From assembly GCF_004346205.1 (NCBI RefSeq), contig NZ_SMAM01000001.1, forward strand, positions 371,026 to 435,025: a stretch of 64,000 nt of DNA. Direction: 5' to 3'. This DNA is from Bibersteinia trehalosi. GTDB taxonomy: Bacteria > Pseudomonadota > Gammaproteobacteria > Enterobacterales > Pasteurellaceae. Positions 52,001-60,636 of the stretch are shown piece after piece. The notes under the pieces are model-generated. The model did no database searches and had not been told where the DNA came from. It saw only the letters and a list, made by a program, of their open reading frames with translations. The stretch's first letter is position 1. Each line of letters opens with the position of its first letter. The position numbers were made by a program, and so were the translations under genes.

Positions 52001-52205
52001 CGCCAAAGAGATTACCGATAAATTACGCAAATCGGTCACCGTAGATTGGCAATATAAAGACTCGGTGCGTGCCAAAATGCGAACCTTAATCCGCATTGCC
52101 CTACGTAGCTATAAATATCCGCCCGATTTACAGGCGGAAGCGATTGAGTTTGTGTTGCAACAAGCAGAAGAGATCGCCGGAGAATTAAGCGAAAACGACA
52201 TATAA
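49056..52205 (+). CDS. hsdR: Type I restriction endonuclease/translocase HsdR
   Basis: 1049 residues from ATG 49056 (MLINENTIEQSAI), with AAGGAC upstream; an in-frame upstream start (49002) is less convincing. The N-terminal HSDR_N nuclease has the PD-(D/E)xK pattern IPDLIGFVN ... VVFELKNP near residues 145-165. The SF2 motor has THTQGSGKSLSMLF-type Walker A (FWHTQGSGKS), TDEAHRSQYG and FTGTPIS. The C-terminus includes the helicase motif AIARVNRVFR. Unlike the AT-rich hsdS domains, it is evenly GC-richer. The REP/RAYT block separates it from hsdMS, so it may need its own promoter. Confidence 0.96.
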   Translation: MLINENTIEQSAIATLQSLGWQYTYGKTILAGLEHEWRERTAEVILKPLLMQVIAKLNPNLPTAEIDNVVAQVCRADSGDLAERNRQAYDWLRNGVKITYQQDGEQVSDVVQLIDFQRPENNDFRIVNQLDIGGKKGKRIPDLIGFVNGLPLVVFELKNPLKENADIGKAFAQLQTYKDEISDLFVFNQALVISDGIVARIGSLTADFDRFTPWRVVDEKNQSKRVVFEDELTALLQGVMNPKNLLDYVQNFVVFERDGKNRLIKKIGAYHQFYGVNEAVDCTLLAATGNRKIGVFWHTQGSGKSLSMLFYAGKVLSKSSLKNPTLVLVTDRNDLDGQLYATFCGGEALLKQTPIQADGRDELRSALASRSAGGVIFTTIQKFGLMEDELAHPVLNERENIIVITDEAHRSQYGFSQKINHKGEYREGYAKHLRSALPNASFIGFTGTPISLDDKDTQEVFGKYVSIYDFEDAVEDGATVPIIYEPRQISLGESREFAKVMEEAQTLIEEDETSYNFRLREKLHSVDSRLQKMAEDIIAHYDERTKQQDGKAMVVVMSRAICVKLYEKITALRPEWHSNDVLQGSIKIVMTSNASDPAEWQVHNQDKKTLEKRFKDPDDPLKIVIVRDMWLTGFDAPCCNTMYIDKPMSGHNLMQAIARVNRVFRNKSRENGGLIVDYVGLTDELEKAMKQYTNAGGKEKPVRDISAVLEKMVEHITVIRGLFATPIDGQAVDIAKILQISEPAKLLNAILQAANHILALDRIQPIDNTAKDKTPRKSAFLQSVRLAKKGYALCGALKAVEPYKQELAFYDAVRATIIKNSTAPRNPSGEDRLLQLTALMNRAVQSDGVVDLFDLLKKDRPNINLLSDEFLETVKNSPTKDLWLSAMERYLVAQLREQSGANLATKKAFEQKLKEAMNQYHNHNLSVLEILEELIALAKEFEARQKRGEQLGLSSAEMAFYDALARNESAVREMGDEVLMNLAKEITDKLRKSVTVDWQYKDSVRAKMRTLIRIALRSYKYPPDLQAEAIEFVLQQAEEIAGELSENDI

Positions 52206-52211
52206 CAAAAA

Positions 52212-52257
52212 ACAAGCGGTTATTTTTGCCAAAAAAATTGCAAAAATAACCGCCTGT
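52212..52257. terminator. Inverted uptake-sequence terminator hsdR/asnS
   Basis: 18-bp arms (52212-52229, 52240-52257), beginning ACAAGCGGT and ending with a one-base variant of its complement. Between converging genes. Confidence 0.78.
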
Positions 52258-52267
52258 TAATCGTTAA

Positions 52268-53671
52268 TTAGAAATTCGCATTACGAGGCGAGCGTGGGAA
52301 TGGGATCACTTCACGAATGTTTTGTAAGCCAGTGACATACACGATCAAGCGTTCAAAACCTAAACCGAAGCCCGAGTGTGGCACAGTGCCGTATTTACGT
52401 AAATCACGATACCACCAGTAATCTTCTGGATTTAAGCCCATTTCAACCATACGTTTATCCAGCACATCTAAACGTTCTTCACGTTGTGAACCGCCGATGA
52501 TTTCACCAATTCCCGGTGCTAACACGTCCATTGCGGCAACGGTTTTGCCGTCATCATTTAAACGCATATAGAACGCTTTAATATCTTTCGGGTAGTTTTT
52601 TACCACCACTGGTGATTTGAAGTGTTCTTCCGCTAAATAACGTTCATGTTCAGAAGATAAATCAATCCCCCACTCTACTGGGAATTCAAAGTTTTTGCCT
52701 GATTTGAGCAAAATCTCAATCGCATCGGTGTAATCCACTTGGGCAAATGGCGAATTGATGAAGTTTTCAAGGCGGTTGATCACGTCTTTATCAATGTGTT
52801 TGGCAAAGAATGCCATATCATCTGGGCGTTCTGCGAGTACCGCTTTAAAGACATATTTCAGCATATCTTCGGCTAATTTAGCGTTATCAGCTAAATCGGC
52901 GAAAGCAAATTCAGGCTCAACCATCCAGAACTCGGCTAAGTGGCGAGTAGTGTTTGAATTTTCTGCACGGAATGTTGGACCAAACGTATAAACTTTGCTT
53001 AATGCACAAGCGTAAGTTTCGCCATTTAACTGACCTGATACGGTTAAGAAAGATTCTCGTCCGAAGAAATCTTGGCTGAAATCCACTTTACCGTTTTCAC
53101 CACGTGGTAAATTTTCTAAATCCAATGTTGAAACACGGAACATTTCGCCTGCACCTTCGGTATCAGACGCAGTGATTAATGGGGTTGCGACCCAGTAGAA
53201 ACCTTGTTCGTGGAAGAAACGATGAATCGCTTGAGCTAAACAGTGGCGAACACGCGCAACCGCACCGATTAAGTTGGTGCGTGGGCGTAAATGTGCCACT
53301 TCACGTAAGTATTCAATCGAGTGGCGTTTGGCTGCCATTGGGTAAGTATCTGGATCTTCTACCCAACCGACTACTTCGACATTTTTTGCTTGTAATTCAA
53401 CCGCTTGGCCTTCTGCTGGCGATTCAACAATCACCCCAGTAACAACAACAGAGCAACCTGCGGTTAAACGTAAAACTTCATTTTGGTAATTTTCAATATC
53501 GTTATTAACAATTGCTTGGATTGGGTCAAAACAAGAACCGTCATACACGGCAAGGAAAGAAAGACCCGCTTTTGAATCACGGCGGGTACGTACCCAACCA
53601 CGCACAGAGACCTCGGTTCCTACGGCAATTTTACCGCTAAGAATTTCCGAAACTGATGGGAATTTAGACAT
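52268..53671 (-). CDS. asnS: Asparaginyl-tRNA synthetase
   Basis: 467 residues. An N-terminal OB-fold anticodon-binding domain ([20 protein letters not shown]) is followed by the class IIb core with motif 2 [22 protein letters not shown] and motif 3 [16 protein letters not shown] near the C-terminus. Full length. Confidence 0.98.
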   Translation of the reverse strand: MSKFPSVSEILSGKIAVGTEVSVRGWVRTRRDSKAGLSFLAVYDGSCFDPIQAIVNNDIENYQNEVLRLTAGCSVVVTGVIVESPAEGQAVELQAKNVEVVGWVEDPDTYPMAAKRHSIEYLREVAHLRPRTNLIGAVARVRHCLAQAIHRFFHEQGFYWVATPLITASDTEGAGEMFRVSTLDLENLPRGENGKVDFSQDFFGRESFLTVSGQLNGETYACALSKVYTFGPTFRAENSNTTRHLAEFWMVEPEFAFADLADNAKLAEDMLKYVFKAVLAERPDDMAFFAKHIDKDVINRLENFINSPFAQVDYTDAIEILLKSGKNFEFPVEWGIDLSSEHERYLAEEHFKSPVVVKNYPKDIKAFYMRLNDDGKTVAAMDVLAPGIGEIIGGSQREERLDVLDKRMVEMGLNPEDYWWYRDLRKYGTVPHSGFGLGFERLIVYVTGLQNIREVIPFPRSPRNANF

Positions 53672-53811
53672 ATAAACCTCTGATATTTAGAATTTTTGCA
53701 AACAAAAAACCCAAGCATTCTACAAGAAAAAGCCCTTGCTGATAAGCGGATAATGCAGATTTACAAAAATTAACGGATAAATTAAAATCTTAGCCTTGTT
53801 CCTCCCTAAAA

Positions 53812-54360
53812 ATGGTCACTATGAAAAAACATCATTTAGAAACGCTTATCTCTCGTGAAGACATCCTTTCTCGTACTCAAGAACTTGCCAGTCAAATTAA
53901 CGCACACTATCAGCATTTGCAGTGTGAAAATTTAGTCGTTGTGGGATTATTACGCGGTTCTTTTATGTTTATGGCAGATTTAGTTCGTTTAATTGATATG
54001 CCATTAGAAGTCGATTTTATGACAGCTTCTAGCTACGGCAGCGGTACAGAATCTAGTCGCGATGTTAAGATCTTAAAAGATCTTGATGGTGAAGTCTTTG
54101 GTAAAGATGTCTTACTGGTTGAAGATATTATTGATACCGGCTTTACCTTAAATAAAGTGCGTGAGTTGTTAATCCTCAAGGGGGCAAAATCTGTCTCTAT
54201 TTGTACTTTGCTCGATAAACCTTCTCGCCGTGAAGTTGATGTACCAGTACAATGGGCAGGCTTTGCAATTCCTGATGAATTTGTAGTGGGTTACGGCATC
54301 GATTATGCACAACGCTACCGTAATTTAGATTATATCGCTCAAGTTGTTATTGAAGAATAA
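53812..54360 (+). CDS. hpt: Hypoxanthine phosphoribosyltransferase
   Basis: 182 residues (or 179 if it starts at ATG 53821; neither start has a good ribosome site). The PRPP loop [14 protein letters not shown] and [14 protein letters not shown] identify a purine salvage transferase making IMP or GMP. The C-terminal [15 protein letters not shown] is typical of Hpt. Ends at a hairpin terminator. Confidence 0.95.
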   Translation: MVTMKKHHLETLISREDILSRTQELASQINAHYQHLQCENLVVVGLLRGSFMFMADLVRLIDMPLEVDFMTASSYGSGTESSRDVKILKDLDGEVFGKDVLLVEDIIDTGFTLNKVRELLILKGAKSVSICTLLDKPSRREVDVPVQWAGFAIPDEFVVGYGIDYAQRYRNLDYIAQVVIEE

Positions 54361-54383
54361 TTAGCAAAATTTTGTATAAAATG

Positions 54384-54414
54384 AACCGCTTGGTGGGAAC
54401 ACTAAGCGGTTTTT
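54384..54414 (+). terminator. Terminator after hpt
   Basis: AACCGCTT (54384-54391) with AAGCGGTT (54404-54411) and a T run; again built from uptake-sequence cores. Confidence 0.8.
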
Positions 54415-54454
54415 ATGTACTAAATCGCGTTCAATGTAACCAAGAAGACTCAAT

Positions 54455-56518
54455 ATGTGGAAAAAAACGTTACCCGCTTTGTTTATTCTCTCTCCATTCG
54501 CGCTTGCTACACCAGCAACCATACCAACTATGCCACCCACAGAGAGCACAACAGCAGATGTCGAACTGCAACCTCTAGCCTTAAAACAGCAATGGTTGAA
54601 TGAGCAACAAACTCTTTTGCTGCAACGTGAAAATTTCTTGCAGTTAGAAAATCTAATAAATACAGCAATTAAGCAAAAAATGGTTTCCGAGCCCTTAATA
54701 AAGCTTGCTTCGCAATTAATTTCTGAAGAGTATCCTTTGCAAGAAGAAACACAATGGCTTCTTTTACGCGCCAAACTGGCTATGGTTACTCCCGAAAACC
54801 TCGCAACACGTGTACAAGAAATACAGACCTTCAGCAAACAGTATCCAAATACAGCCAAACGCAATAAATTAGCACAACTTCCTATCTCACTTTATGCAGA
54901 ACACCAAAAGCGAGAGGAATTATTGCAATATGCAGGTAACACACCTGCTGAAGGGTTAAAAAATCAATGCCTCGTATTCGAGAGTAAATATCAGCAATTC
55001 AATGCAGAGCATACTGAATCCTTCAAATATGAACAAAAAAAGCTGTTGCAAGAGTTTGATCTTTTTTGGCAAAACACTCATACCACATTACCCCCAGAAT
55101 GCGATTCATTAACCCAAGAGTGGCTAAAGCAAGGCTTTCTTAATGTAGAAAAAATAAAAAATAAAGCTGTTATTCACTTTCAACATAATCAAACACTGGC
55201 GGATATCCCCTCATCCGATGAAAATGTGCAGCAATGGCTAACAGAACTTGAATTTCTACGAACCAATGCAAACAGTTTGCAAACTTTTGCCGAAAATCAA
55301 GCGCTTGACCCATGGAATCAAGCCATCATCACCAAAGCATTTACATCATTTGTGAAAAGCCAGCCTGAAGAGAGCAATCAGGATCACTGGGCTATTTACC
55401 AAACTTGGGCAGAAAAATTCCAACTCTCCGCTGATGATATTCGCCAATGGAAAATCGCTTTTCTCAGTCGTGCATTTGATAATGATAACGTGGCATTTCA
55501 GCAATGGCGCGATGCACAACTTGCTGAATTAAAAGCAGATAATCTGCTTGAGCGGCGTCTTCGTATGGCAATTTGGCAGAAAACAGATTTGAAACCTTGG
55601 TTGGCTCTCCTCTCACAGGAAGCACAAAATAAGCAAGAATGGCAATATTGGATAGCCAAAACCAGCCCTGAGAAAGCAGCGCGCCTAACTAAATTAAGCC
55701 AAGAGCGTGGTTTTTATCCGATGCTTGCCGCAAATGCTCTGGGAAAACCTTATCAATTTGATTTTCCAAAAGCGCCAATGCTCAATGAAAATCAGCTAAT
55801 CGCCTTTCGATCCCAATTAGCCAGAGTTGCAGAACTCCGGGCGTTACAACGTTTCGACCGAGCGAAATTGGCATGGCAAGATCTGCTACAATCCGTCAGT
55901 TTTACAGAAAAACTAGCCTTAACACACTATGCGCAACAACAAAACTGGTTTGATTTGAGCGTAGAAGGCACAATTATCGCCAAAGCATGGGATTATATTG
56001 ATTTACGCCTGCCAAATGCTTATAGCGAATGGTTTGATCTCAATTTAAAGAATAAAAAAATCAGCAAAAGCTTTGCTATGGCAATTGCACGCCAAGAAAG
56101 TGCTTGGAATTTCCAAGCTAAATCGCATGCCAATGCTCTAGGGCTAATGCAAATGCTACCCACGACTGCAAAGCAAACGGCGAAAAATAATGGTTTACCA
56201 TTTAGCGGAGAGCAAGATCTATTACAGCCATTTCGCAATATTATGCTTGGCACCACTCATCTTGCTGAATTAAATGAGAAATACCCCAACAATCGCATTC
56301 TAATCGCAGCAGCTTATAACGCAGGAAGTCATCGAGTTGAACGTTGGTTAGCAAGAGCGAATGGAAAATTGGCAATGGATGAATTTATTGCCTCTATCCC
56401 ATTCTTTGAAACCCGAGGCTATGTACAAAATGTGCTCGCTTATGATTATTACTATCAAATGTTACAGGGTTTACAACCATTGCAGATGTTTACTAAAGCC
56501 GAACAACAACGCTATTAG
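54455..56518 (+). CDS. slt: Soluble lytic murein transglycosylase
   Basis: 687 residues. A signal peptide covers about residues 1-19 (WKKTLPALFILSPFALATPA). A long alpha-superhelical U/L domain is followed by the C-terminal goose-lysozyme-like catalytic domain: MAIARQESAWNFQAKSHANALG with catalytic Glu, GLMQMLPTTAKQ, and AAYNAGSHRVERWL. It cleaves glycan strands in the periplasm to give anhydromuropeptides. Confidence 0.96.
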   Translation: MWKKTLPALFILSPFALATPATIPTMPPTESTTADVELQPLALKQQWLNEQQTLLLQRENFLQLENLINTAIKQKMVSEPLIKLASQLISEEYPLQEETQWLLLRAKLAMVTPENLATRVQEIQTFSKQYPNTAKRNKLAQLPISLYAEHQKREELLQYAGNTPAEGLKNQCLVFESKYQQFNAEHTESFKYEQKKLLQEFDLFWQNTHTTLPPECDSLTQEWLKQGFLNVEKIKNKAVIHFQHNQTLADIPSSDENVQQWLTELEFLRTNANSLQTFAENQALDPWNQAIITKAFTSFVKSQPEESNQDHWAIYQTWAEKFQLSADDIRQWKIAFLSRAFDNDNVAFQQWRDAQLAELKADNLLERRLRMAIWQKTDLKPWLALLSQEAQNKQEWQYWIAKTSPEKAARLTKLSQERGFYPMLAANALGKPYQFDFPKAPMLNENQLIAFRSQLARVAELRALQRFDRAKLAWQDLLQSVSFTEKLALTHYAQQQNWFDLSVEGTIIAKAWDYIDLRLPNAYSEWFDLNLKNKKISKSFAMAIARQESAWNFQAKSHANALGLMQMLPTTAKQTAKNNGLPFSGEQDLLQPFRNIMLGTTHLAELNEKYPNNRILIAAAYNAGSHRVERWLARANGKLAMDEFIASIPFFETRGYVQNVLAYDYYYQMLQGLQPLQMFTKAEQQRY

Positions 56519-56547
56519 CTTAATCCCAATAAGCACAATAAAAAATA

Positions 56548-56593
56548 ACAAGCGGGTGGTTTTGCAGAAAAATTTGCAAAACCACCCGCTTGT
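56548..56593. terminator. Inverted repeat terminator slt/tyrP
   Basis: 19-bp perfect arms (56548-56566, 56575-56593) starting ACAAGCGGG, with an 8-nt loop, between converging genes. Confidence 0.82.
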
Positions 56594-56611
56594 TAAGTTA
56601 TGACGCGAATG

Positions 56612-57820
56612 CTAACCAACCACTGAAGGTAAATTCGGTAAGAATGGGATCAACATAATAAAAATCCCAAAAATTAGCGCTAAAAATAGCGCAATATTGC
56701 CCCCCGCAACACGATAAGGCAAATTCGGATGTTGCTGACGTGCTCTCCAAGCTAAGCCAATAGGTAAAATCAAACCATAAAAAGCAAATAGAAGCCCCGC
56801 ATAACCAAGCGCTGCAATAAATCCATTTGGATAAAATAGTGCGAAACCTAAAGGTGGAATAAAAGTACAAATTGTCAAGAAAATGCGATTTGTAGAGAGA
56901 TTAAGCCGCTTAAATAGATCACCCACACCTTCAAAAATCCCCATTGCTACCCCTAAAAATGAGGTAATCAACGCTAAAGCAGAAAACAGGCGTACTAATT
57001 CGCCGAGCATATTACTCCCTGTAATTTGTGCCGTTGCGCTAACTAATCCATTTAATGTCGGATCTTGTTTTAACACTGCAACAAATTCATTTTGGCTAAG
57101 CACGCCATGTGTTGCTAACTGCCACAATAAATAGGCGCTAAGGGGAATGAGTGTACCAATAATAATCGCTAATCTGATTTTACGAATATCTGCCTCAAGA
57201 TATTCATTGATTGATCCCATAATCACGTGAAAACCGAAAGAGGTAAAGAAAATAGGCACTGCCGAAATCACTAATAAATTATCTAACGGAATAGCGCTTA
57301 AATTGGCCAACTTAGCTTTAGGTAACATCATCAGCAATACAACAAAAAAAGCGACAACTTTACCAATAAAGAGTATCCGAGTGAGCCCATCAACACTTTT
57401 AATGCCTATCGCAACAACAGCACCTAATACCAAGGTAAAACATAAAATTCCTAAAGTTAAGTTTGTTTGACTATCCGCCGAAAACGGCAATACACCAGAT
57501 AGTAACGAACCACCTCCTGTAATATATGCTGCGAGCAGCGCATATAACAAAACAAGCAAACTGAATGTAGCTAATATACGCCCCATTACCCCAAAATACT
57601 GCTCAGCTAATGTCGCTACACCGACATTACGCACCTTTGCTGTTTGGTAAACCTCCATAAAAAGCAAGCCGGTATACGTTAATAAAAGCCATAACCCTAC
57701 TAATAAAAGAACTGTCATTGAAAAACCAATACCCGCTGAAGTTAATGGCATTGCCAACATACCCGCGCCAATTGTTGTGCCTGCAATCATCAATGCACTG
57801 CCTAATAATTTATTTCGCAT
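56612..57820 (-). CDS. tyrP: Aromatic amino-acid permease (TyrP type, HAAAP family)
   Basis: 402 residues from ATG 57820 (MRNKLLGSALMIAGTTIGAGMLAMP), with AAGGAGG upstream; the frame opens 14 codons earlier without support. About eleven hydrophobic segments, with the family hallmark GTTIGAGMLAMPL in helix 1 and SFGFHVIMGSINEYL. Closest in pattern to the tyrosine-specific TyrP; tryptophan transport is possible. A candidate TyrR box overlaps the promoter, and tyrR lies elsewhere in this window. Confidence 0.9.
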   Translation of the reverse strand: MRNKLLGSALMIAGTTIGAGMLAMPLTSAGIGFSMTVLLLVGLWLLLTYTGLLFMEVYQTAKVRNVGVATLAEQYFGVMGRILATFSLLVLLYALLAAYITGGGSLLSGVLPFSADSQTNLTLGILCFTLVLGAVVAIGIKSVDGLTRILFIGKVVAFFVVLLMMLPKAKLANLSAIPLDNLLVISAVPIFFTSFGFHVIMGSINEYLEADIRKIRLAIIIGTLIPLSAYLLWQLATHGVLSQNEFVAVLKQDPTLNGLVSATAQITGSNMLGELVRLFSALALITSFLGVAMGIFEGVGDLFKRLNLSTNRIFLTICTFIPPLGFALFYPNGFIAALGYAGLLFAFYGLILPIGLAWRARQQHPNLPYRVAGGNIALFLALIFGIFIMLIPFLPNLPSVVG

Positions 57821-57848
57821 TTCTGCCTCCTTAATGTATAAGGCGGGC

Positions 57849-57889
57849 ATTATAGTTAGCATAAAAATAAATGTAACTAATTATTTTCA
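57849..57889 (-). promoter_or_regulatory. tyrP promoter with overlapping TyrR-like box
   Basis: The minus strand has TATAAT (57854-57849) with a -35 (GTTACA) at 57877-57872. The sequence TGTAAC-N6-TTTTCA (57872-57889) matches the TyrR box TGTAAA-N6-TTTACA at 10 of 12 positions, keeps its invariant G and C, and covers the -35. The rest of 57890-58218 is AT-rich with nothing recognised. Confidence 0.5.
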
Positions 57890-58218
57890 TTGGAAATTTT
57901 CTTATACAAAGATGTAAATTTTCTTGCAAAGCTTAGGTAAAAAACACCTCAAAATGATTTTGCAAAAAAGTAGCAACACTACCCGCTTGCCTCATTGCCA
58001 CCAAAAATTAGCATAATTAAAAACTAACAAGTTGATAAATAAACGTATTTTTTAATATTAAAGACCAAACACTATCATTTACTATACAACTCTCTACTTT
58101 CAAATTTCTCGTATTAACGTAACGCATTCTTTCCAAACAAATAATATCTACACTAGTTCCAAATATCTTTCCTATCTTTTTGCAGATAATTTCAACACTT
58201 TAACTCAGCATATAAAAA

Positions 58219-58264
58219 GAAAACGCTCAATTCTGCAACAATGGTTACAGAACTGAGCGTTTTC
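58219..58264 (-). terminator. Terminator at the end of the CDI region
   Basis: GAAAACGCTCA (58219-58229) pairs with TGAGCGTTTTC (58254-58264), with an inner TTCTG/CAGAA pairing; CTTTTTATA follows on the minus strand. Confidence 0.75.
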
Positions 58265-58298
58265 ATCACCAGTAAGTAATTTATTACCAGTGGCTGAC

Positions 58299-59443
58299 TT
58301 ATCCTACGTCTTTCGCCGCTAAACCTTGCAAGGCTGCCGTCACTGCTTCCACTGCTCGTTTGGTTTTGCTACCCGTGCCGTGTAGGCGTTATCAAAAGTC
58401 TGCTGTTTATCGTTTAAATCCTGTTTTAATGCAAGATATTCAGGATGTTGAGCGATTTCTTCTTCTGTTTTACCCTCATTTTTCAAACGGGTTTCCACTT
58501 TGCCCATTTCCAGCTTCGCTTCCGTCACTTTTTCACGCGCCGAATGCGTGTAAATTTGGAATGCCTTCTCCGCAATCTCACCTATGCCTTTCACCAGCTC
58601 CTGTGTTTCTTTCACCTCACTGATGTCGTGTTTCGTCACTTTTTGATTGGCGTTTTGTGTATCTCGGTTGAGCTGGCTAAGCGTTTTTTCGGCGTTTTTA
58701 TCGTTTGTGAGTGCAATGTTGATATTTTCCCCAATCGCTGCTTTTGTCGTGCTTCGCTCACTTTCGTTTTTATTGCCCAGTAAGCTCAGTGCCGACATCG
58801 GGTTCACTCCGCTTGTGCCACCGCTAATCGCTGCACTTCTTGTTTTCAGTTCACTGTGGTTTTCAATATCGCCGGTGGTCAGCGTGCCGGCTTGGAAGCG
58901 GTTGTTTTCTTGGTCTGCTTCGCTGGTAATGATTGCTCCATCAAGATGTGTGTTGCCTTAAACGGTAACATTCATTCCGCCTTTACCAATATCGACACTC
59001 GTTTGGTTTTCATCCTGTGCCGTGTTTAATTTGGCTGAGTTGTAAGCCGCATTTGCCTTTGCCCCACCGCCAGAGCCGTAAGTGACAGACACGCTGCCAC
59101 CGGCTTGCACTTGCTCACTACTGTATTTGGTGAGGTCTTGGCGGCTAATGGCTTCAAAGTCTTGCACCTCTCCGGCTTTGACATTAGTGGCATCCAGTAA
59201 GAGTTTGCCGTTTGCAGAATGTGTGACTAATTTGCCCGCTTGTAATTGGTTGTTTTGCCAGGCTTGGCTTTGCAAATGTAATTCTGAATGCCTAAATAGA
59301 TTTTTAAACAACAACGAAAAAACATCATCAACCTTTGCTTTTGGCAAGGTTGACGATTTTCCCGAAGATTTTACCAATTCAGAAACCACTACAAATTGTT
59401 GTTGGGATTGACTGAAAATGATTTTGTGAAATCTATGGTTCAT
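58299..59443 (-). pseudogene. Decayed CdiA/filamentous-hemagglutinin fragment with ESPR start
   Basis: ATG 59443 opens an extended-signal-peptide (ESPR) segment (MNHRFHKIIFSQSQQQFVVVSEL). It then jumps to late filament repeats (WQNNQLQAGKLVTHSANGK, GGSVSVTYGSGGG), implying a large internal deletion. The frame is broken by TAA at 58960-58958, where a Lys codon (AAG) is expected between NVTV and GNTHLDG. It resumes in the same frame to about 58385, where a small indel shifts it; the expected GTGSKTKRAVEAVTAALQ continues in another frame and stops at 58299. No toxin domain follows. Clearly non-functional. Confidence 0.8.
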
Positions 59444-59469
59444 TTTTAATTTTCATATATCAGGCAAAT

Positions 59470-59503
59470 GTTTATCACCCGTCTGGAGACGGGCGCTATC
59501 GGG
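59470..59503. repeat. 34-bp palindromic repeat, copy 1
   Basis: Contains CCCGTCT-GG-AGACGGG. An identical 34-bp copy is at 59879-59912. It lies just upstream of the ESPR pseudogene. Confidence 0.85.
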
Positions 59504-59523
59504 GAGTACCATTGAATATACAT

Positions 59524-59814
59524 TCACCAACCAATACTAACCTTATATTTACTAGGTAATTCAGTTATTAATCTATTGTATAAACAAGCTCCTTGTATAA
59601 AAAACTCAGTTTCATCTTTCTTAGATTTAAAGTTAGAATTTGGTGGATAATCATCATATATAGCATTATATTTATCTCCCCATGTGGAAATATCATTTTT
59701 CAACTCATTACTTATAGGTAGATTTGTAGGATCAATATTTTCAACATTCCCATCATCATATAAAACCCATAAAGAATAACAAAAAAAATCAGGGTAGAAT
59801 TTCAAATTTATCAT
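59524..59814 (-). CDS. Small protein, candidate orphan CDI immunity
   Basis: 96 residues, acidic and AT-rich, no signal peptide. Features: FYPDFFCYSLWVLYDDGNV at the start, then an acidic middle (DDYPPNSNF) and ELPSKYKVSIGW at the end. I do not recognise a named family. It sits among CDI toxin and immunity genes between repeat elements and has an immunity-gene size and composition. The cognate toxin is not present. Confidence 0.5.
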   Translation of the reverse strand: MINLKFYPDFFCYSLWVLYDDGNVENIDPTNLPISNELKNDISTWGDKYNAIYDDYPPNSNFKSKKDETEFFIQGACLYNRLITELPSKYKVSIGW

Positions 59815-59822
59815 TTAGAACC

Positions 59823-59912
59823 CCCGATGGTGCGAGCGTCCTCGCTCGTACCAAAATTTACAAAATATTAGGCAATATGTTTATCACCCGTCTGGAGACG
59901 GGCGCTATCGGG
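59823..59912. repeat. 90-bp composite element with two hairpins, copy 2 of the 34-bp repeat
   Basis: The ends CCCGAT (59823-59828) and ATCGGG are inverted. Inside are a GAGCG-TCCT-CGCTC hairpin and the 34-bp repeat (59879-59912). It resembles a REP/BIME or miniature element placed between two immunity-like genes. Confidence 0.7.
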
Positions 59913-59949
59913 TTAAACATTGTTCTTGATATCATCATATATGAAAATT

Positions 59950-60270
59950 TCAGATACTAGCAATTTTACCTTTTTGAAATAACTTTTTATCTGAAGGATT
60001 ATTTACCATAATAGATTCCTTTATCCTACTTCCATCTTCTAGTTTTAATTCAAAAGCATTTTCTGCAGAATCCTGACCATCTATATACAAATCCACGATA
60101 ACCCCTGTAAATATTCTACTTTTAATCTTTCCTTTTGATATATTATCCCACCATTCTGTAGTTCCAAATAATCCAAACTCTCCTAAAAGACCTATGTTGT
60201 TATTAGATAATGTTGCCTTTTGATACATTCTCATTAAATATGGCTCGTCTATATTTTTTTCTGAGATCAA
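59950..60270 (-). CDS. Small protein, candidate orphan CDI immunity
   Basis: 106 residues (MISEKNIDEPYLMRMYQ...). Soluble; the beta-rich middle FTGVIVDLYIDGQDSAENAFELKLEDGS suggests a small beta domain. No family recognised. It is flanked by repeat elements and lies in the same orientation as the CDI genes, consistent with an immunity gene left after its toxin was displaced. Confidence 0.5.
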   Translation of the reverse strand: MISEKNIDEPYLMRMYQKATLSNNNIGLLGEFGLFGTTEWWDNISKGKIKSRIFTGVIVDLYIDGQDSAENAFELKLEDGSRIKESIMVNNPSDKKLFQKGKIASI

Positions 60271-60311
60271 ATACTTTCTTCATAGTAATTACTCCTAAAA
60301 TTATTTTTCTA

Positions 60312-60401
60312 TAGCTCGTAGGTTGGGTTAGCAAAGCGTAACCCAACAAGTATTTATTCATTACATTGGGTTTTCGCAGGCTCAGCCTAACCTACGAGCT
60401 A
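60312..60401. repeat. 90-bp palindromic element with 13-bp terminal inverted repeats
   Basis: TAGCTCGTAGGTT (60312-60324) and AACCTACGAGCTA (60389-60401), with GGGTTA..TAACCC internal pairing. It lies 5 bp beyond the stop of the membrane immunity candidate. Confidence 0.8.
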
Positions 60402-60405
60402 CAAG

Positions 60406-60636
60406 CTATCTCCTTTGTCCAAAATACATAATCATAATAGATAGAGCGGTAATAATAGGCATAAATAATAAAAATCTAATATCTTCGTATATAAAGTTCC
60501 AAAAAGGTATTCTCATCTTGTACCTAAAAAAATAAAAGTATAACTTTATAAATGAAAATATACCTAATATAGCAATATTAGAAAAAATATATGATATCAA
60601 AAATGCAAACACATAAACTCTTAGAGGGTGTTTCAT
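60406..60636 (-). CDS. cdiI: Two-helix membrane protein, candidate immunity to the adjacent toxin module
   Basis: 76 residues with hydrophobic segments at about 6-30 (VYVFAFLISYIFSNIAILGIF) and 52-71 (FLLFMPIITALSIMIMYF). ATG 60636 overlaps the toxin stop (60633) by four bases, the classical toxin-immunity arrangement. A membrane-embedded immunity protein would suit a toxin acting on the inner membrane. Function is inferred from position. Confidence 0.6.
   Translation of the reverse strand: MKHPLRVYVFAFLISYIFSNIAILGIFSFIKLYFYFFRYKMRIPFWNFIYEDIRFLLFMPIITALSIMIMYFGQRR

Noticed and set aside
57913..57930. Second TyrR box upstream of tyrP
   Set aside because: The left half is TGTAAA but the right half lacks the invariant C.
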